DNA from: Butyricicoccus sp. Marseille-Q5471
Lineage (GTDB): Bacteria; Bacillota; Clostridia; Oscillospirales; Butyricicoccaceae
Direction of reading: 5' to 3'
Assembly: GCF_951230135.1 (NCBI RefSeq)
Contig: NZ_CATNVC010000006.1
Coordinates: 1 to 64,000 of the forward strand
DNA length: 64,000 bases
Position numbers and translations under genes: made by a program
Part shown: in pieces, positions 15,924 to 23,489 of the stretch
How the letters are laid out: each line of letters starts with the position of its first letter
Position numbering within the stretch: position 1 is the first letter of the stretch
The notes under the pieces: model-generated
The model's input: only the letters and a program-made list of their open reading frames with translations
Databases searched by the model: none
What the model was told of the DNA's origin: nothing

Positions 15924-16367
15924 TTAATCAATCAATTCCTGCCAGTTTGCCGGATAGACAAAATAGGCATAGCGCGTAAACCCGGGAGACTGGAAATGAA
16001 TATGGCTGTTCTTTGGGATGTAAATCATGTCGCCCGGGCCACCACTGATGACACGGCCGTCAATCTCAATCTCCAATGTGCCTTCCAACACCAGGTCATA
16101 TTCATCATAAGTAAGTGTCCACTCAAAGCTGGTATGGTCAATCTCCATGACACCTGCGCCCATGCGCGGTGCTTCCTGCAAATCGACAACATCTTTGAGC
16201 GCGACACCCGGCTGGCCGCCAAATGGTTCGCACTTGACGGTGTCTGTCTTGATACCGATAATGCCGCTGGGGTCAACATGCTTTTCAAAATCAGGCGCAG
16301 GCTTCCCAACGGATTCTGCCAACACCTTTTCTACGATTTCTCGGATCAGGGATTCACTGATGTTCAT
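15924..16367 (-). CDS. eutQ: EutQ cupin protein with shell-targeting peptide
   Basis: 147 residues, shorter than enteric EutQ (about 230) because the N-terminal part is reduced. Residues 1-20 (NISESLIREIVEKVLAES) form an amphipathic helix like those that target proteins to microcompartments. The rest is a cupin barrel (MEIDHTSFEWTLTYDEYDLVLEGTLEIEIDGR, GDMIYIPKNSHIHF). Salmonella EutQ has been reported to have acetate kinase activity; whether this short form does is unknown. It is the last gene of the operon. Confidence 0.85.
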   Translation of the reverse strand: MNISESLIREIVEKVLAESVGKPAPDFEKHVDPSGIIGIKTDTVKCEPFGGQPGVALKDVVDLQEAPRMGAGVMEIDHTSFEWTLTYDEYDLVLEGTLEIEIDGRVISGGPGDMIYIPKNSHIHFQSPGFTRYAYFVYPANWQELID

Positions 16368-16382
16368 AGACCCAACCCTTTC

Positions 16383-17567
16383 TTATTTATTGCTATTCTC
16401 AATCTTGCTCAGTAGCTTGGGTGCCAGAATATTGGCCAGAATCAACGCGGTGATACCGGCTACCAGCTTACCAACGATAACAGGGAAAATCATTTCCTGA
16501 TTCACACCCGCGGTAAAGCCAAGGTGATCGCCGAATACGAATGCGGCAGATACTGCAAACGCAACGTTAAGCAGCTTGCCCTTCGGGTTCATATCACCCA
16601 GAATATTGAACATTGCAATGTTGTTTGCAAGGTTCGCAACCAGACCGGCAGAAGCGTTCTCATCAATACCCATCGCGCCGCCGACCTTCTTGAGCGCGCC
16701 GCCAAAGGTCTTGGTAATCCATTTAACCATCGGGAATGCACCGATCAATACAATTGCAATCTGACCGCAGACAAGCAGGCCGTCTTCCAACGGACATCCG
16801 CCTGCGCCGTCGTCGACCATCAAGTTCAGCAGCGGGAAATGGATGCCCGTCTGATACTCAAATACTGCGATTGCGGTGAAAATCGTAATTAGAATGGTAA
16901 TCGCATTGCCAAAGTGGTTAAAGCCGTTAATCATCTTGCTCGGCACAAACCACAGACCGATAACAATCAGTGCTGCGATAATGATAACCGGTACCAGGTT
17001 AATCAGGATGCGGCCGATGCTCATCTTATACGGTGTCATATTCATGACAAGACCGCCAACGATACAGCCAATCGGGATGGTAATCATACCGGCCAACACG
17101 CCTGCGCCCAGATACGGACGATCTTCCTTCTTGATGATAGACAGTGCCACCGGGATGGTGAACACGATGGTGGGGCCCATCATGGTGCCAAGAATCAACC
17201 CTGCGAAGTTACCGATAGATTCGTCAGCCGCCAGCTGCATAGCCAACGGATAACCGCCCATGTCACACGCCAACAGCGTAGTTGCGAACATTGAAGCATC
17301 CGCGCCGATTGCGGTATAAATCGGGGTGATGATTGGCCCTAAGAGTTTTGCCAGAACAGGCGCTGCCGCCACGACACCGGCCATTGCGATTGCCAGAGGG
17401 CCCATTGCATTAAAGCCTTCATCAAACTGTTCGCCATATCCACGCTTGTTGCCAAAAATCTTATCAACCGCGCCGACAATCATAAAGATCATCATAATCA
17501 TCATGATAATAGAGTTGATGGAAATACCGGATACCCAAGCTTGCAAGCTTTCTGTAAATACGCTCAT
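16383..17567 (-). CDS. eutH: Ethanolamine permease EutH
   Basis: 394 residues with about ten hydrophobic helices and the conserved GNKRGYGEQFDEGFNAMGPLAIAM and ACDMGGYPLAMQLA segments of EutH. It brings ethanolamine across the membrane when external concentrations or pH are low. AAGGAGG precedes ATG 17567. It lies between the pduT-like gene and eutQ, with gaps of 44 and 15 bases. Confidence 0.95.
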   Translation of the reverse strand: MSVFTESLQAWVSGISINSIIMMIMMIFMIVGAVDKIFGNKRGYGEQFDEGFNAMGPLAIAMAGVVAAAPVLAKLLGPIITPIYTAIGADASMFATTLLACDMGGYPLAMQLAADESIGNFAGLILGTMMGPTIVFTIPVALSIIKKEDRPYLGAGVLAGMITIPIGCIVGGLVMNMTPYKMSIGRILINLVPVIIIAALIVIGLWFVPSKMINGFNHFGNAITILITIFTAIAVFEYQTGIHFPLLNLMVDDGAGGCPLEDGLLVCGQIAIVLIGAFPMVKWITKTFGGALKKVGGAMGIDENASAGLVANLANNIAMFNILGDMNPKGKLLNVAFAVSAAFVFGDHLGFTAGVNQEMIFPVIVGKLVAGITALILANILAPKLLSKIENSNK

Positions 17568-17611
17568 GTACTGTCCTCCTTCTTATTTCCCTAAAACCTC
17601 AATTGCTTCTG

Positions 17612-18151
17612 TCAGAGCAAGGCGTCGAACAGTTGCTTGGACGGACGCGGAATCACCGTCGTCTCGACTAGCATCTCTGCTTCCCGTTCAGCTGCCTGCA
17701 CCGCTGCACGCACCGCGCCCACGTCACCGGTCAGGGTAACAAACCCCTTGCCACCGATTGCAAAGCCTGTGCGCACCTCAATCAGAGTGATGTTGGCGGC
17801 CTTGGCCGCAATATCAGCCGCCGTAATCGCCGCCGCGACGGAATAAAACTCCAGAACTCCGACCGCACCTCTGATATCGACCTGATTGGTCATGCCAATT
17901 GCCGGAATAAGCTGTGGATGAATGTTGGGGATGAGCAATGTATCCACCACATACTCTGCCCCCCGTTTTTTCCCCGCCGTCATAGATGCTTTCACATCAC
18001 CCGTATCACCGGCTACGATAATCATGTACTTACCCGGGCACACAGTGGATGTGCGAAGCAGCTCCACCTGCGCGGCTTTGACCATATCATCACAGGTCTC
18101 AATGCCGCGGGCAATGCTGGACAGTTCAATCATGCCAATTGCGTTTCCCAC
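17612..18151 (-). CDS. Tandem-BMC shell protein, PduT-like, lacking the pore Cys
   Basis: 179 residues from GTG 18151 behind GGAGG. It contains two BMC domains (about 1-90 and 92-175) in the PduT arrangement, each ending in an IPN or IPRP turn. In Salmonella PduT the second domain has GGKC at the trimer pore, and that Cys (134) binds a 4Fe-4S cluster. Here the same place reads AIGGKGF, with Gly136. The only Cys residues are 20 and 38. It is next to a PduS-like Fe-S flavoprotein, which in propanediol systems interacts with PduT. Shell function seems secure; electron transfer through this pore does not. Confidence 0.85.
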   Translation of the reverse strand: MGNAIGMIELSSIARGIETCDDMVKAAQVELLRTSTVCPGKYMIIVAGDTGDVKASMTAGKKRGAEYVVDTLLIPNIHPQLIPAIGMTNQVDIRGAVGVLEFYSVAAAITAADIAAKAANITLIEVRTGFAIGGKGFVTLTGDVGAVRAAVQAAEREAEMLVETTVIPRPSKQLFDALL

Positions 18152-18154
18152 TGT

Positions 18155-19513
18155 TTATGCCTCCTTATGGCGAACGATTGTTGCGCCCGCCGCGCTGATT
18201 TCTGTAATGACACCGCTGACGCTGGCATGGATGTTGGCAGATAGTCCGCCTTCAGCCGCCGCCGCGAGCAGTTCGCCTTTTTCGACGTTCTCCCCTGCAT
18301 GTTTGACAGCAACGGCAGGTTTGCCGATATGCTGACTGAACGGCACAAATACGCTGTCCGGCGCAAGGTCGATGCAGGTATGCGCATGCAGTCCGTTATA
18401 GTCGGCAAGGCCCAGTCGGGCAATCAGACGCGCCGTGGGGATTCGATGCATCTCAATCCGTTTTTTTGCCTGCGGTTCGGCATTCTTGGGAACATCAATA
18501 CCGCGCTCGCGCAGCTTTACCTTTATGTACTCGTTAACCTTGCACGGCGACAGCCCCATCGGACATGCAAACATTTCACATACGCCGCAGCTGCAGCAAT
18601 TTGCCGCATCGCCGAACGCATGCAGAAATTCGTCCTTATCCTCAATAAAGGGTTCGCGGTACAAGTTGCGCATGACCAGATGCGGATGCATCTGGTGACC
18701 AATCAGATAGCGCGGGCACAAATCGGTACACATCCTGCACTGAATACACGCAGAACGCGCCTGAACTCGAATTCGCTCAATCGGACGCTGTGCACGCTGA
18801 ATCAAATAATGGTCTTTCGACAGTACGATGATGTTTCCTGTCGTCTTTGTAACGACCGCCTTGGAAATCGCTTCCGGGTCAGCCACCACCTTGCCCATCA
18901 TCGGCCCGCCGATGATGATGGCGTACTCCTTAAGATTAGGTGCAGCCGCCTCGATACACGCTGTAATGGCTGTACCAATCGGCACACGCAGCATAATCGG
19001 CTCCCGCACTTCACCAACGACTGACAGATACTTCTCGGTCACCGGTTCTCCGCGTGTCAACATGGCTTCGATGTTGAGCAATGTGCCAACATTATCGACC
19101 ACCGCGCCAACGTTCAGCGGAAGTCCACGTTCCGGTACGCTTCTGCCGGTCACTAGCTGCACGAGCGTCTGCTCATCGCCTGCCGGATAGAAGGTATCCA
19201 TCTCCACAAGCGTGACCGGAACGCCGGTCTTATCAATCACCGCGCGAAGCGCTGCAATCTCCGCCGTATACTTGCGTTTGAGTGCAATGACGGTATGCTC
19301 CGCTTCCAGATGCGCGGATATCGCCATCGCCGCCGCGACTACACGGTCGGCAAACGTGCGGCAAAGGTATTTGTCTGTTTCGATCAGCGGCTCACATTCT
19401 GCCGCATTCACGATAAACCATTCAGCCTTGGCATTGAGCTTAACATGCGTCGGAAAGCCCGCGCCGCCTGCGCCGACAATGCCGGCCGCCTTGACCGCTT
19501 CAATCAAATTCAC
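18155..19513 (-). CDS. PduS/RnfC-like Fe-S flavoprotein (predicted cobalamin reductase)
   Basis: 452 residues from GTG 19513. The N-terminal GAGGAGFPTHVKL is the FMN/NADH-binding motif of the Complex I 51-kDa/RnfC fold, followed by an SLBB region. Two ferredoxin-type clusters follow: Cys256, 259, 262, 266 and Cys306/307, 309, 312, 317. The C-terminal 80 residues look like a barrel-sandwich domain. PduS reduces cob(III)alamin for adenosylation inside the Pdu compartment. Here it would supply reduced cobalamin to EutT and maintain EutBC. It starts 16 bases after eutN. Confidence 0.85.
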   Translation of the reverse strand: MNLIEAVKAAGIVGAGGAGFPTHVKLNAKAEWFIVNAAECEPLIETDKYLCRTFADRVVAAAMAISAHLEAEHTVIALKRKYTAEIAALRAVIDKTGVPVTLVEMDTFYPAGDEQTLVQLVTGRSVPERGLPLNVGAVVDNVGTLLNIEAMLTRGEPVTEKYLSVVGEVREPIMLRVPIGTAITACIEAAAPNLKEYAIIIGGPMMGKVVADPEAISKAVVTKTTGNIIVLSKDHYLIQRAQRPIERIRVQARSACIQCRMCTDLCPRYLIGHQMHPHLVMRNLYREPFIEDKDEFLHAFGDAANCCSCGVCEMFACPMGLSPCKVNEYIKVKLRERGIDVPKNAEPQAKKRIEMHRIPTARLIARLGLADYNGLHAHTCIDLAPDSVFVPFSQHIGKPAVAVKHAGENVEKGELLAAAAEGGLSANIHASVSGVITEISAAGATIVRHKEA

Positions 19514-19529
19514 TTATGTTTCACCACCC

Positions 19530-19811
19530 TCAGAGAAGATCGGCTGCGATCTCCTGATCGTCCACGATGCCGACTACTGTCGCGTCAACAGGGATTCCCA
19601 TATCGCCTGCCGCACCGCGCGCCGAGCTTCCGCTGACGACCAGCACGGTTTCTCCGACGCCCGCACCGATAATATCACATGCGACAATCGGCGTTTTGTC
19701 CTTGGTGCCATCGATAATATTGATTGGCTGTACGATTAAGAGTTTGAGGCCTGCCAGTTTCTCTTCTTTTCGTGTCGCCCAAATATTACCGATCACTTTT
19801 GCAACTCTCAT
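19530..19811 (-). CDS. eutN: EutN/CcmL vertex shell protein
   Basis: 93 residues of the pentameric BMC vertex family: MRVAKVIGNIWATRKEEKLAGLKLLIVQP, then DIIGAGVGETVLVVSGSSAR and a terminal VDATVVGIVD. Pentamers close the twelve corners of the microcompartment, and this is the only vertex gene in the operon. AGGGGGT precedes ATG 19811. Confidence 0.95.
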   Translation of the reverse strand: MRVAKVIGNIWATRKEEKLAGLKLLIVQPINIIDGTKDKTPIVACDIIGAGVGETVLVVSGSSARGAAGDMGIPVDATVVGIVDDQEIAADLL

Positions 19812-19836
19812 ATGTTTGACCCCCTGTCAGTCGGTT

Positions 19837-20562
19837 TCAGCAGTCGCGCATAATCGTGACCCGTCTGGTGTGTGCGTATTCACGGGCAAGGTCGGTCACA
19901 ATCGCCTTTTTGGCAACGTGCAAAACGCCTACGCCTTGCGAACAAACCAGGCTGATGTCCTTTTCCGTAATGACCTTTTTGGCGATTGATGCCTCTCCAC
20001 ATGCCGCCTTCTGCTCTATCGGCACGGGAGCGGATGCACAGGCTGCCTGATGAATTTCGCCGGTTAAAATTGCATCCTCCAAACAGTCCTGCGGGCAGAT
20101 TATCACCCCTGCCTGTTCCAGCAGACGCAGCTTCTCGCGAAGCATTTGATAATAAGCCGACGGTGCTGTTTGCTTATATTGATACAGTTCAACCGCCTCA
20201 CGCGGCACAAAGATTTTTTTGCCCATCAGGATTGCCTTCTGCGCCAATGCGGTAAACGGCGTATCGCACACACCGCCGGCAAGCCTTGCAAGCGCATCGC
20301 ACGACAATGTGTAGAGAATGACCGCTTCGTAATTTGCAATATCAACTTGATAATCACGCAGCAACGCACAATCGGTATGGTAATACTCGAGGAGTCTGGA
20401 GCTTTCCAGCAGGCTATGGCAGTGGTCACCGTGCTCCTGCGTCAAAATCAGCAGGCCCGGCTTATCGTCACAAACACAGGCTGCTTCAGCTATCGCCGGA
20501 GCCTCCTCCAACTTTGCCGCAACCCGGCTGACAATCTCCTCTACCAATGCGTTAAAGTCCAT
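19837..20562 (-). CDS. Conserved eut-operon protein of unknown function
   Basis: 241 residues, typical of a conserved hypothetical protein in Firmicutes eut operons (TIGR02536-like, from memory). Residues 1-21 (MDFNALVEEIVSRVAAKLEEA) form an amphipathic helix of the encapsulation-peptide kind. The middle (residues 34-150) resembles a flavoprotein or Rossmann-like fold, with LLILTQEHGDHCH, YEAVILYTLSCDALA and KAILMGKKIFVPREAVELY. The C-terminal part (ITEKDISLVCSQGVGVLHVAKKAIVTDLAREYAH) may be a second domain. Position and peptide suggest it acts inside the compartment. The reaction is unknown. Confidence 0.7.
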   Translation of the reverse strand: MDFNALVEEIVSRVAAKLEEAPAIAEAACVCDDKPGLLILTQEHGDHCHSLLESSRLLEYYHTDCALLRDYQVDIANYEAVILYTLSCDALARLAGGVCDTPFTALAQKAILMGKKIFVPREAVELYQYKQTAPSAYYQMLREKLRLLEQAGVIICPQDCLEDAILTGEIHQAACASAPVPIEQKAACGEASIAKKVITEKDISLVCSQGVGVLHVAKKAIVTDLAREYAHTRRVTIMRDC

Positions 20563-20591
20563 TCCTTCCCCTCCTTTCCATCAAAAATGGA

Positions 20592-21413
20592 TTATAGCTT
20601 ACAGTTCATTGCAATGCCTGCGGGTGTAACCAAAAACGGATTTTGGGGTTTTACCGTCTCAATGCCGATTTCACGTTGAAAAATCCCTTCAATCCCAGTG
20701 AGACAGCAGGTGCCGCCGCACAGATAAATGGTGTCAACGTTATCCTTATCGATATAACGGCTGACGATGGACGACATTTTTTCGATTACTGCCTTGACCA
20801 CCGGAAGAATCTCCCGGTGACGGGTATAATCCTGCTTAATCTGCTCGGCCTCGGCAAAGGGAATGTGATAGTTCCCAGCGAGAACCAATGTCAGATGTGT
20901 GCCGCCTGTCGGTTCATCCTCAATCTGCACGACCTTGCCATCCTTTAGAATGGCAAGTCCTGTCGTGCCGCCACCGATATCCACAACAACACCATCTTCA
21001 ATCCGATAGACCGAGTTGGCTGCGGTCGGCTCATCGAGAATCTCTGTTACCTCAAACCCTGCACCCTCGGCAACATACTGATGCGTTCGCGCCGAGGATT
21101 CCGTGCCGGCCGGCATGGCAATCGCACAATTGATCAACTCCACGCCCAGCCGTTCCTCTAATTTGGCTTTCAACTCGCGGACAATACGGAGCGCGCCGGA
21201 ATAATCGATTACAACGCCGTCTCTCAGCACACTTGCCGCTTGTTTTTCGCACGCGACCGGGTTATCTTCTTCATCCAGTACGACCAGTACGATATAGGCC
21301 GTTCCCAAATCAAGACCAACCTTAAGCTTGCTGCCGACCGGCTTGAACGTCGTCGTCTCCGACTGCTCCACCCGATCCATATAGGCGTTGATGCGTTCTA
21401 AATCTATCTTCAT
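20592..21413 (-). CDS. eutJ: EutJ, actin/Hsp70-fold chaperone-like protein
   Basis: 273 residues. KVGLDLGTAYIVLVVLDEE is the phosphate 1 motif of the actin/Hsp70 ATPase fold. MPAGTESSARTHQYVAEGAGFE, VVDIGGGTTGLAIL and YLCGGTCCLTGIEGIF supply phosphate 2 and adenosine motifs. EutJ is thought to assist enzyme or compartment assembly, but its substrate is not established. AAAGGAG precedes ATG 21413. Confidence 0.9.
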   Translation of the reverse strand: MKIDLERINAYMDRVEQSETTTFKPVGSKLKVGLDLGTAYIVLVVLDEEDNPVACEKQAASVLRDGVVIDYSGALRIVRELKAKLEERLGVELINCAIAMPAGTESSARTHQYVAEGAGFEVTEILDEPTAANSVYRIEDGVVVDIGGGTTGLAILKDGKVVQIEDEPTGGTHLTLVLAGNYHIPFAEAEQIKQDYTRHREILPVVKAVIEKMSSIVSRYIDKDNVDTIYLCGGTCCLTGIEGIFQREIGIETVKPQNPFLVTPAGIAMNCKL

Positions 21414-21442
21414 TCCAGTTCGCTCCTTTGCGCAGAAATTAG

Positions 21443-22054
21443 CTACTTCACAATCCGGCCCAATGTAAAGCCACTTACCAATGCCGCATTCGCTTCATCA
21501 AAGTCAATGTGCATACGGCATGCAGCTTTATCGCTGACACGAATCAGCACGTCCCGGTACACCAACGGACGTTCGGTCAACACCTCTACCCCGACGATCT
21601 GCTTGTCGGTCACGCCCATGATTGATGCCACATCCGGCGTCAGGTGCACATGACGCTGTGCGATGATCGCACCCTCGCTAACGGTAATCGAGCCACACGG
21701 CCCTTCAATGGTAATCGAACCCGATCCCTTGACGTTGCCCGACTCCCGCACCGGCGCTTTCACGCCCAGTTCAACACAGTCGCTCTGCGACAGTTCAATC
21801 TGAGTCGCCGGGCGCACCGGACCGAGCACCGCCGTGCGTTCCTTGCGCCCCTTTGGTCCGATAACGGTCACGCGCTCTTCGCTGAGAAACTGCCCCGGCT
21901 GAGACAGCGGACGCTTCGGCGTGAGCTTTGCACCCTTGCCAAACAACAACTCCAAATCCGTCTCGGTCAAATGCACATGGCGCGCGGAAATTTCGACTTC
22001 TACCAGTCCTGCACGAAACATCGCGTTTAGAACGGTCTGAACAATCTGTTCCAT
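21443..22054 (-). CDS. eutD: PduL-type phosphotransacylase (EutD)
   Basis: 203 residues from ATG 22054, placed by GAGGAGGTG; the longer frame has no site. ISARHVHLTETDLELLFG and IIAQRHVHLTPDVA are the two zinc-binding HxH motifs of the PduL family, with the KLTPKRPLSQPGQF loop. It converts acetyl-CoA from EutE to acetyl phosphate and regenerates CoA inside the compartment. It belongs to the PduL family rather than the Pta family used by enteric EutD. The N-terminal helix MEQIVQTVLNAMF may be an encapsulation peptide. Confidence 0.9.
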   Translation of the reverse strand: MEQIVQTVLNAMFRAGLVEVEISARHVHLTETDLELLFGKGAKLTPKRPLSQPGQFLSEERVTVIGPKGRKERTAVLGPVRPATQIELSQSDCVELGVKAPVRESGNVKGSGSITIEGPCGSITVSEGAIIAQRHVHLTPDVASIMGVTDKQIVGVEVLTERPLVYRDVLIRVSDKAACRMHIDFDEANAALVSGFTLGRIVK

Positions 22055-22064
22055 GCGCACCTCC

Positions 22065-22841
22065 TCACTTATACAGTCCTGCAAGGTGCATGCACATCAT
22101 GATGTGCATGGCGCTCGACAACCGGTTGAGTTCTTCAATCAAATCACTGCGCGTGCATTTCTTACCTTCGCGGAAGGCTTCGCTAGCCGATACCTCGGTT
22201 TCGCGGACGGCCGTACGCAGCTGATTGAGCAGTGCATATTCCTTACCCAGCGTATAGTCGGGCAGAACCATCTGCTTGATTTGAAAAAACTTCATCGGAT
22301 CGTGCGAGCGCTCTCGCAGTTCCGCGTGGCTAAGCCCCAGGATGCGGTTATTATAGAACGGCTCATCGAGCACATCGCAACGCATCATTTCGCGCAGCAC
22401 GTGTACAATGCCGCTTAAATCTTCCAGCAGTTTCTGGCTGCCGCCGCCTTCCTGAATGATTGCTTGATTGAGTACAAACAAAGCCTGCAGACTATCCAAT
22501 TTGCCTCGAAACACGATGCGTGGATGGTTTTTTGGGACAAGTACATTGCCGTGCAGATGAGTCATATGCTCCGGCTTTTCCATGTAAAACGCACCGGTTT
22601 CATAATCAACAAATTTGGGTCGAGGCGCCTCGACCGCAGATGCAACCACCGGCATCGGGGGCACCGGTGTTGCGACGACCGCAGGCGCCTTATCCTTGGA
22701 AATCTTGATTTTCCGCTGCTGCAGGTATTCGCGTGCGGCGGGCGACAGAATCTTGCCCTCCGGAATATAGAAAATTTCCGGCTCGCTCGCTCGCAGCTCT
22801 TCACGCAGCAGCTGTTCTGTGATGACCTTCACACGCTTCAC
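22065..22841 (-). CDS. eutT: EutT cobalamin adenosyltransferase
   Basis: 258 residues. GTG 22841 or GTG 22832 may be the start, near GGGGGTG. After an N-terminal region (ITEQLLREELRASEPEIFYIPEGKILSPAAREYL) and a Pro-rich linker, the helical domain (HMTHLHGNVLVPKNHPRIVFRGKLDSLQA, then LRTAVRETEVSASEAF and a Met-rich end) matches EutT. It makes adenosylcobalamin for EutBC. The HX11CCX2C metal site known from Salmonella EutT is not visible; only isolated Cys residues occur. It may therefore be a metal-independent form. Confidence 0.88.
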   Translation of the reverse strand: MKRVKVITEQLLREELRASEPEIFYIPEGKILSPAAREYLQQRKIKISKDKAPAVVATPVPPMPVVASAVEAPRPKFVDYETGAFYMEKPEHMTHLHGNVLVPKNHPRIVFRGKLDSLQALFVLNQAIIQEGGGSQKLLEDLSGIVHVLREMMRCDVLDEPFYNNRILGLSHAELRERSHDPMKFFQIKQMVLPDYTLGKEYALLNQLRTAVRETEVSASEAFREGKKCTRSDLIEELNRLSSAMHIMMCMHLAGLYK

Positions 22842-22868
22842 CCCCTAAAAGGTCAAGTTTGAAAACAA

Positions 22869-23153
22869 TTAACCTTCGAGGGTCGGAAGAATGAATTCGA
22901 CCTCGCCGTGCGGACGCGGAATGACGTGTACCGAAATCAGTTCGCCCACGCGCTCAGCCGCCGCAGCGCCTGCGTCCGTCGCCGCCTTGACCGCGCCGAC
23001 ATCGCCGCGCACCATAACGGTGACAAGGCCTCCGCCCACGTGAACTTTACCAATCAGCGTGACGTTTGCCGCCTTGACCATTGCGTCCGCCGCTTCAATC
23101 GAAGCGACCAGACCCTTGGTTTCAATCATGCCCAGTGCTTGCATCGCTGCCAT
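22869..23153 (-). CDS. eutM: EutM-type hexameric shell protein (second copy)
   Basis: 94-residue single BMC domain: [43 protein letters not shown] and VHVIPRPH. It forms the flat hexamers that tile the shell facets. It is nearly identical to the neighbouring copy at 23184-23471, with one missing Ser near the N-terminus and three substitutions (E, G, G in place of D, E, K), while many third codon positions differ. Confidence 0.95.
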   Translation of the reverse strand: MAAMQALGMIETKGLVASIEAADAMVKAANVTLIGKVHVGGGLVTVMVRGDVGAVKAATDAGAAAAERVGELISVHVIPRPHGEVEFILPTLEG

Positions 23154-23183
23154 ATCAGTTGCTCCTTCCTCTAACTACCGCGC

Positions 23184-23471
23184 TTACTTTTCAAGCGTCG
23201 GCAAAATGAATTCTACTTCCTCGTGCGGACGCGGAATCACGTGTACCGAAATCAGATCGCCTACACGCTCAGCCGCTGCGGCGCCTGCGTCTGTTGCAGC
23301 CTTGACCGCGCCGACATCGCCGCGCACCATAACGGTGACAAGACCGCCACCAACATGCACTTTACCAATCAGCGTAACATTTGCTGCCTTAACCATTGCA
23401 TCGGCCGCCTCGATTGATGCTACAAGACCCTTGGTCTCAATCATGCCCAATGCCTGCATTGCGCTTGCCAT
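23184..23471 (-). CDS. eutM: EutM-type hexameric shell protein (first copy)
   Basis: 95-residue single BMC domain starting [15 protein letters not shown], with AAGGAGG before ATG 23471. The pore loop region [10 protein letters not shown] is standard for EutM/PduA. It is followed 30 bases later by the second copy. Having two copies probably raises the supply of the main facet protein or allows mixed hexamers. Confidence 0.95.
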   Translation of the reverse strand: MASAMQALGMIETKGLVASIEAADAMVKAANVTLIGKVHVGGGLVTVMVRGDVGAVKAATDAGAAAAERVGDLISVHVIPRPHEEVEFILPTLEK

Positions 23472-23489
23472 ATGGTATGCCTCCTTCTG

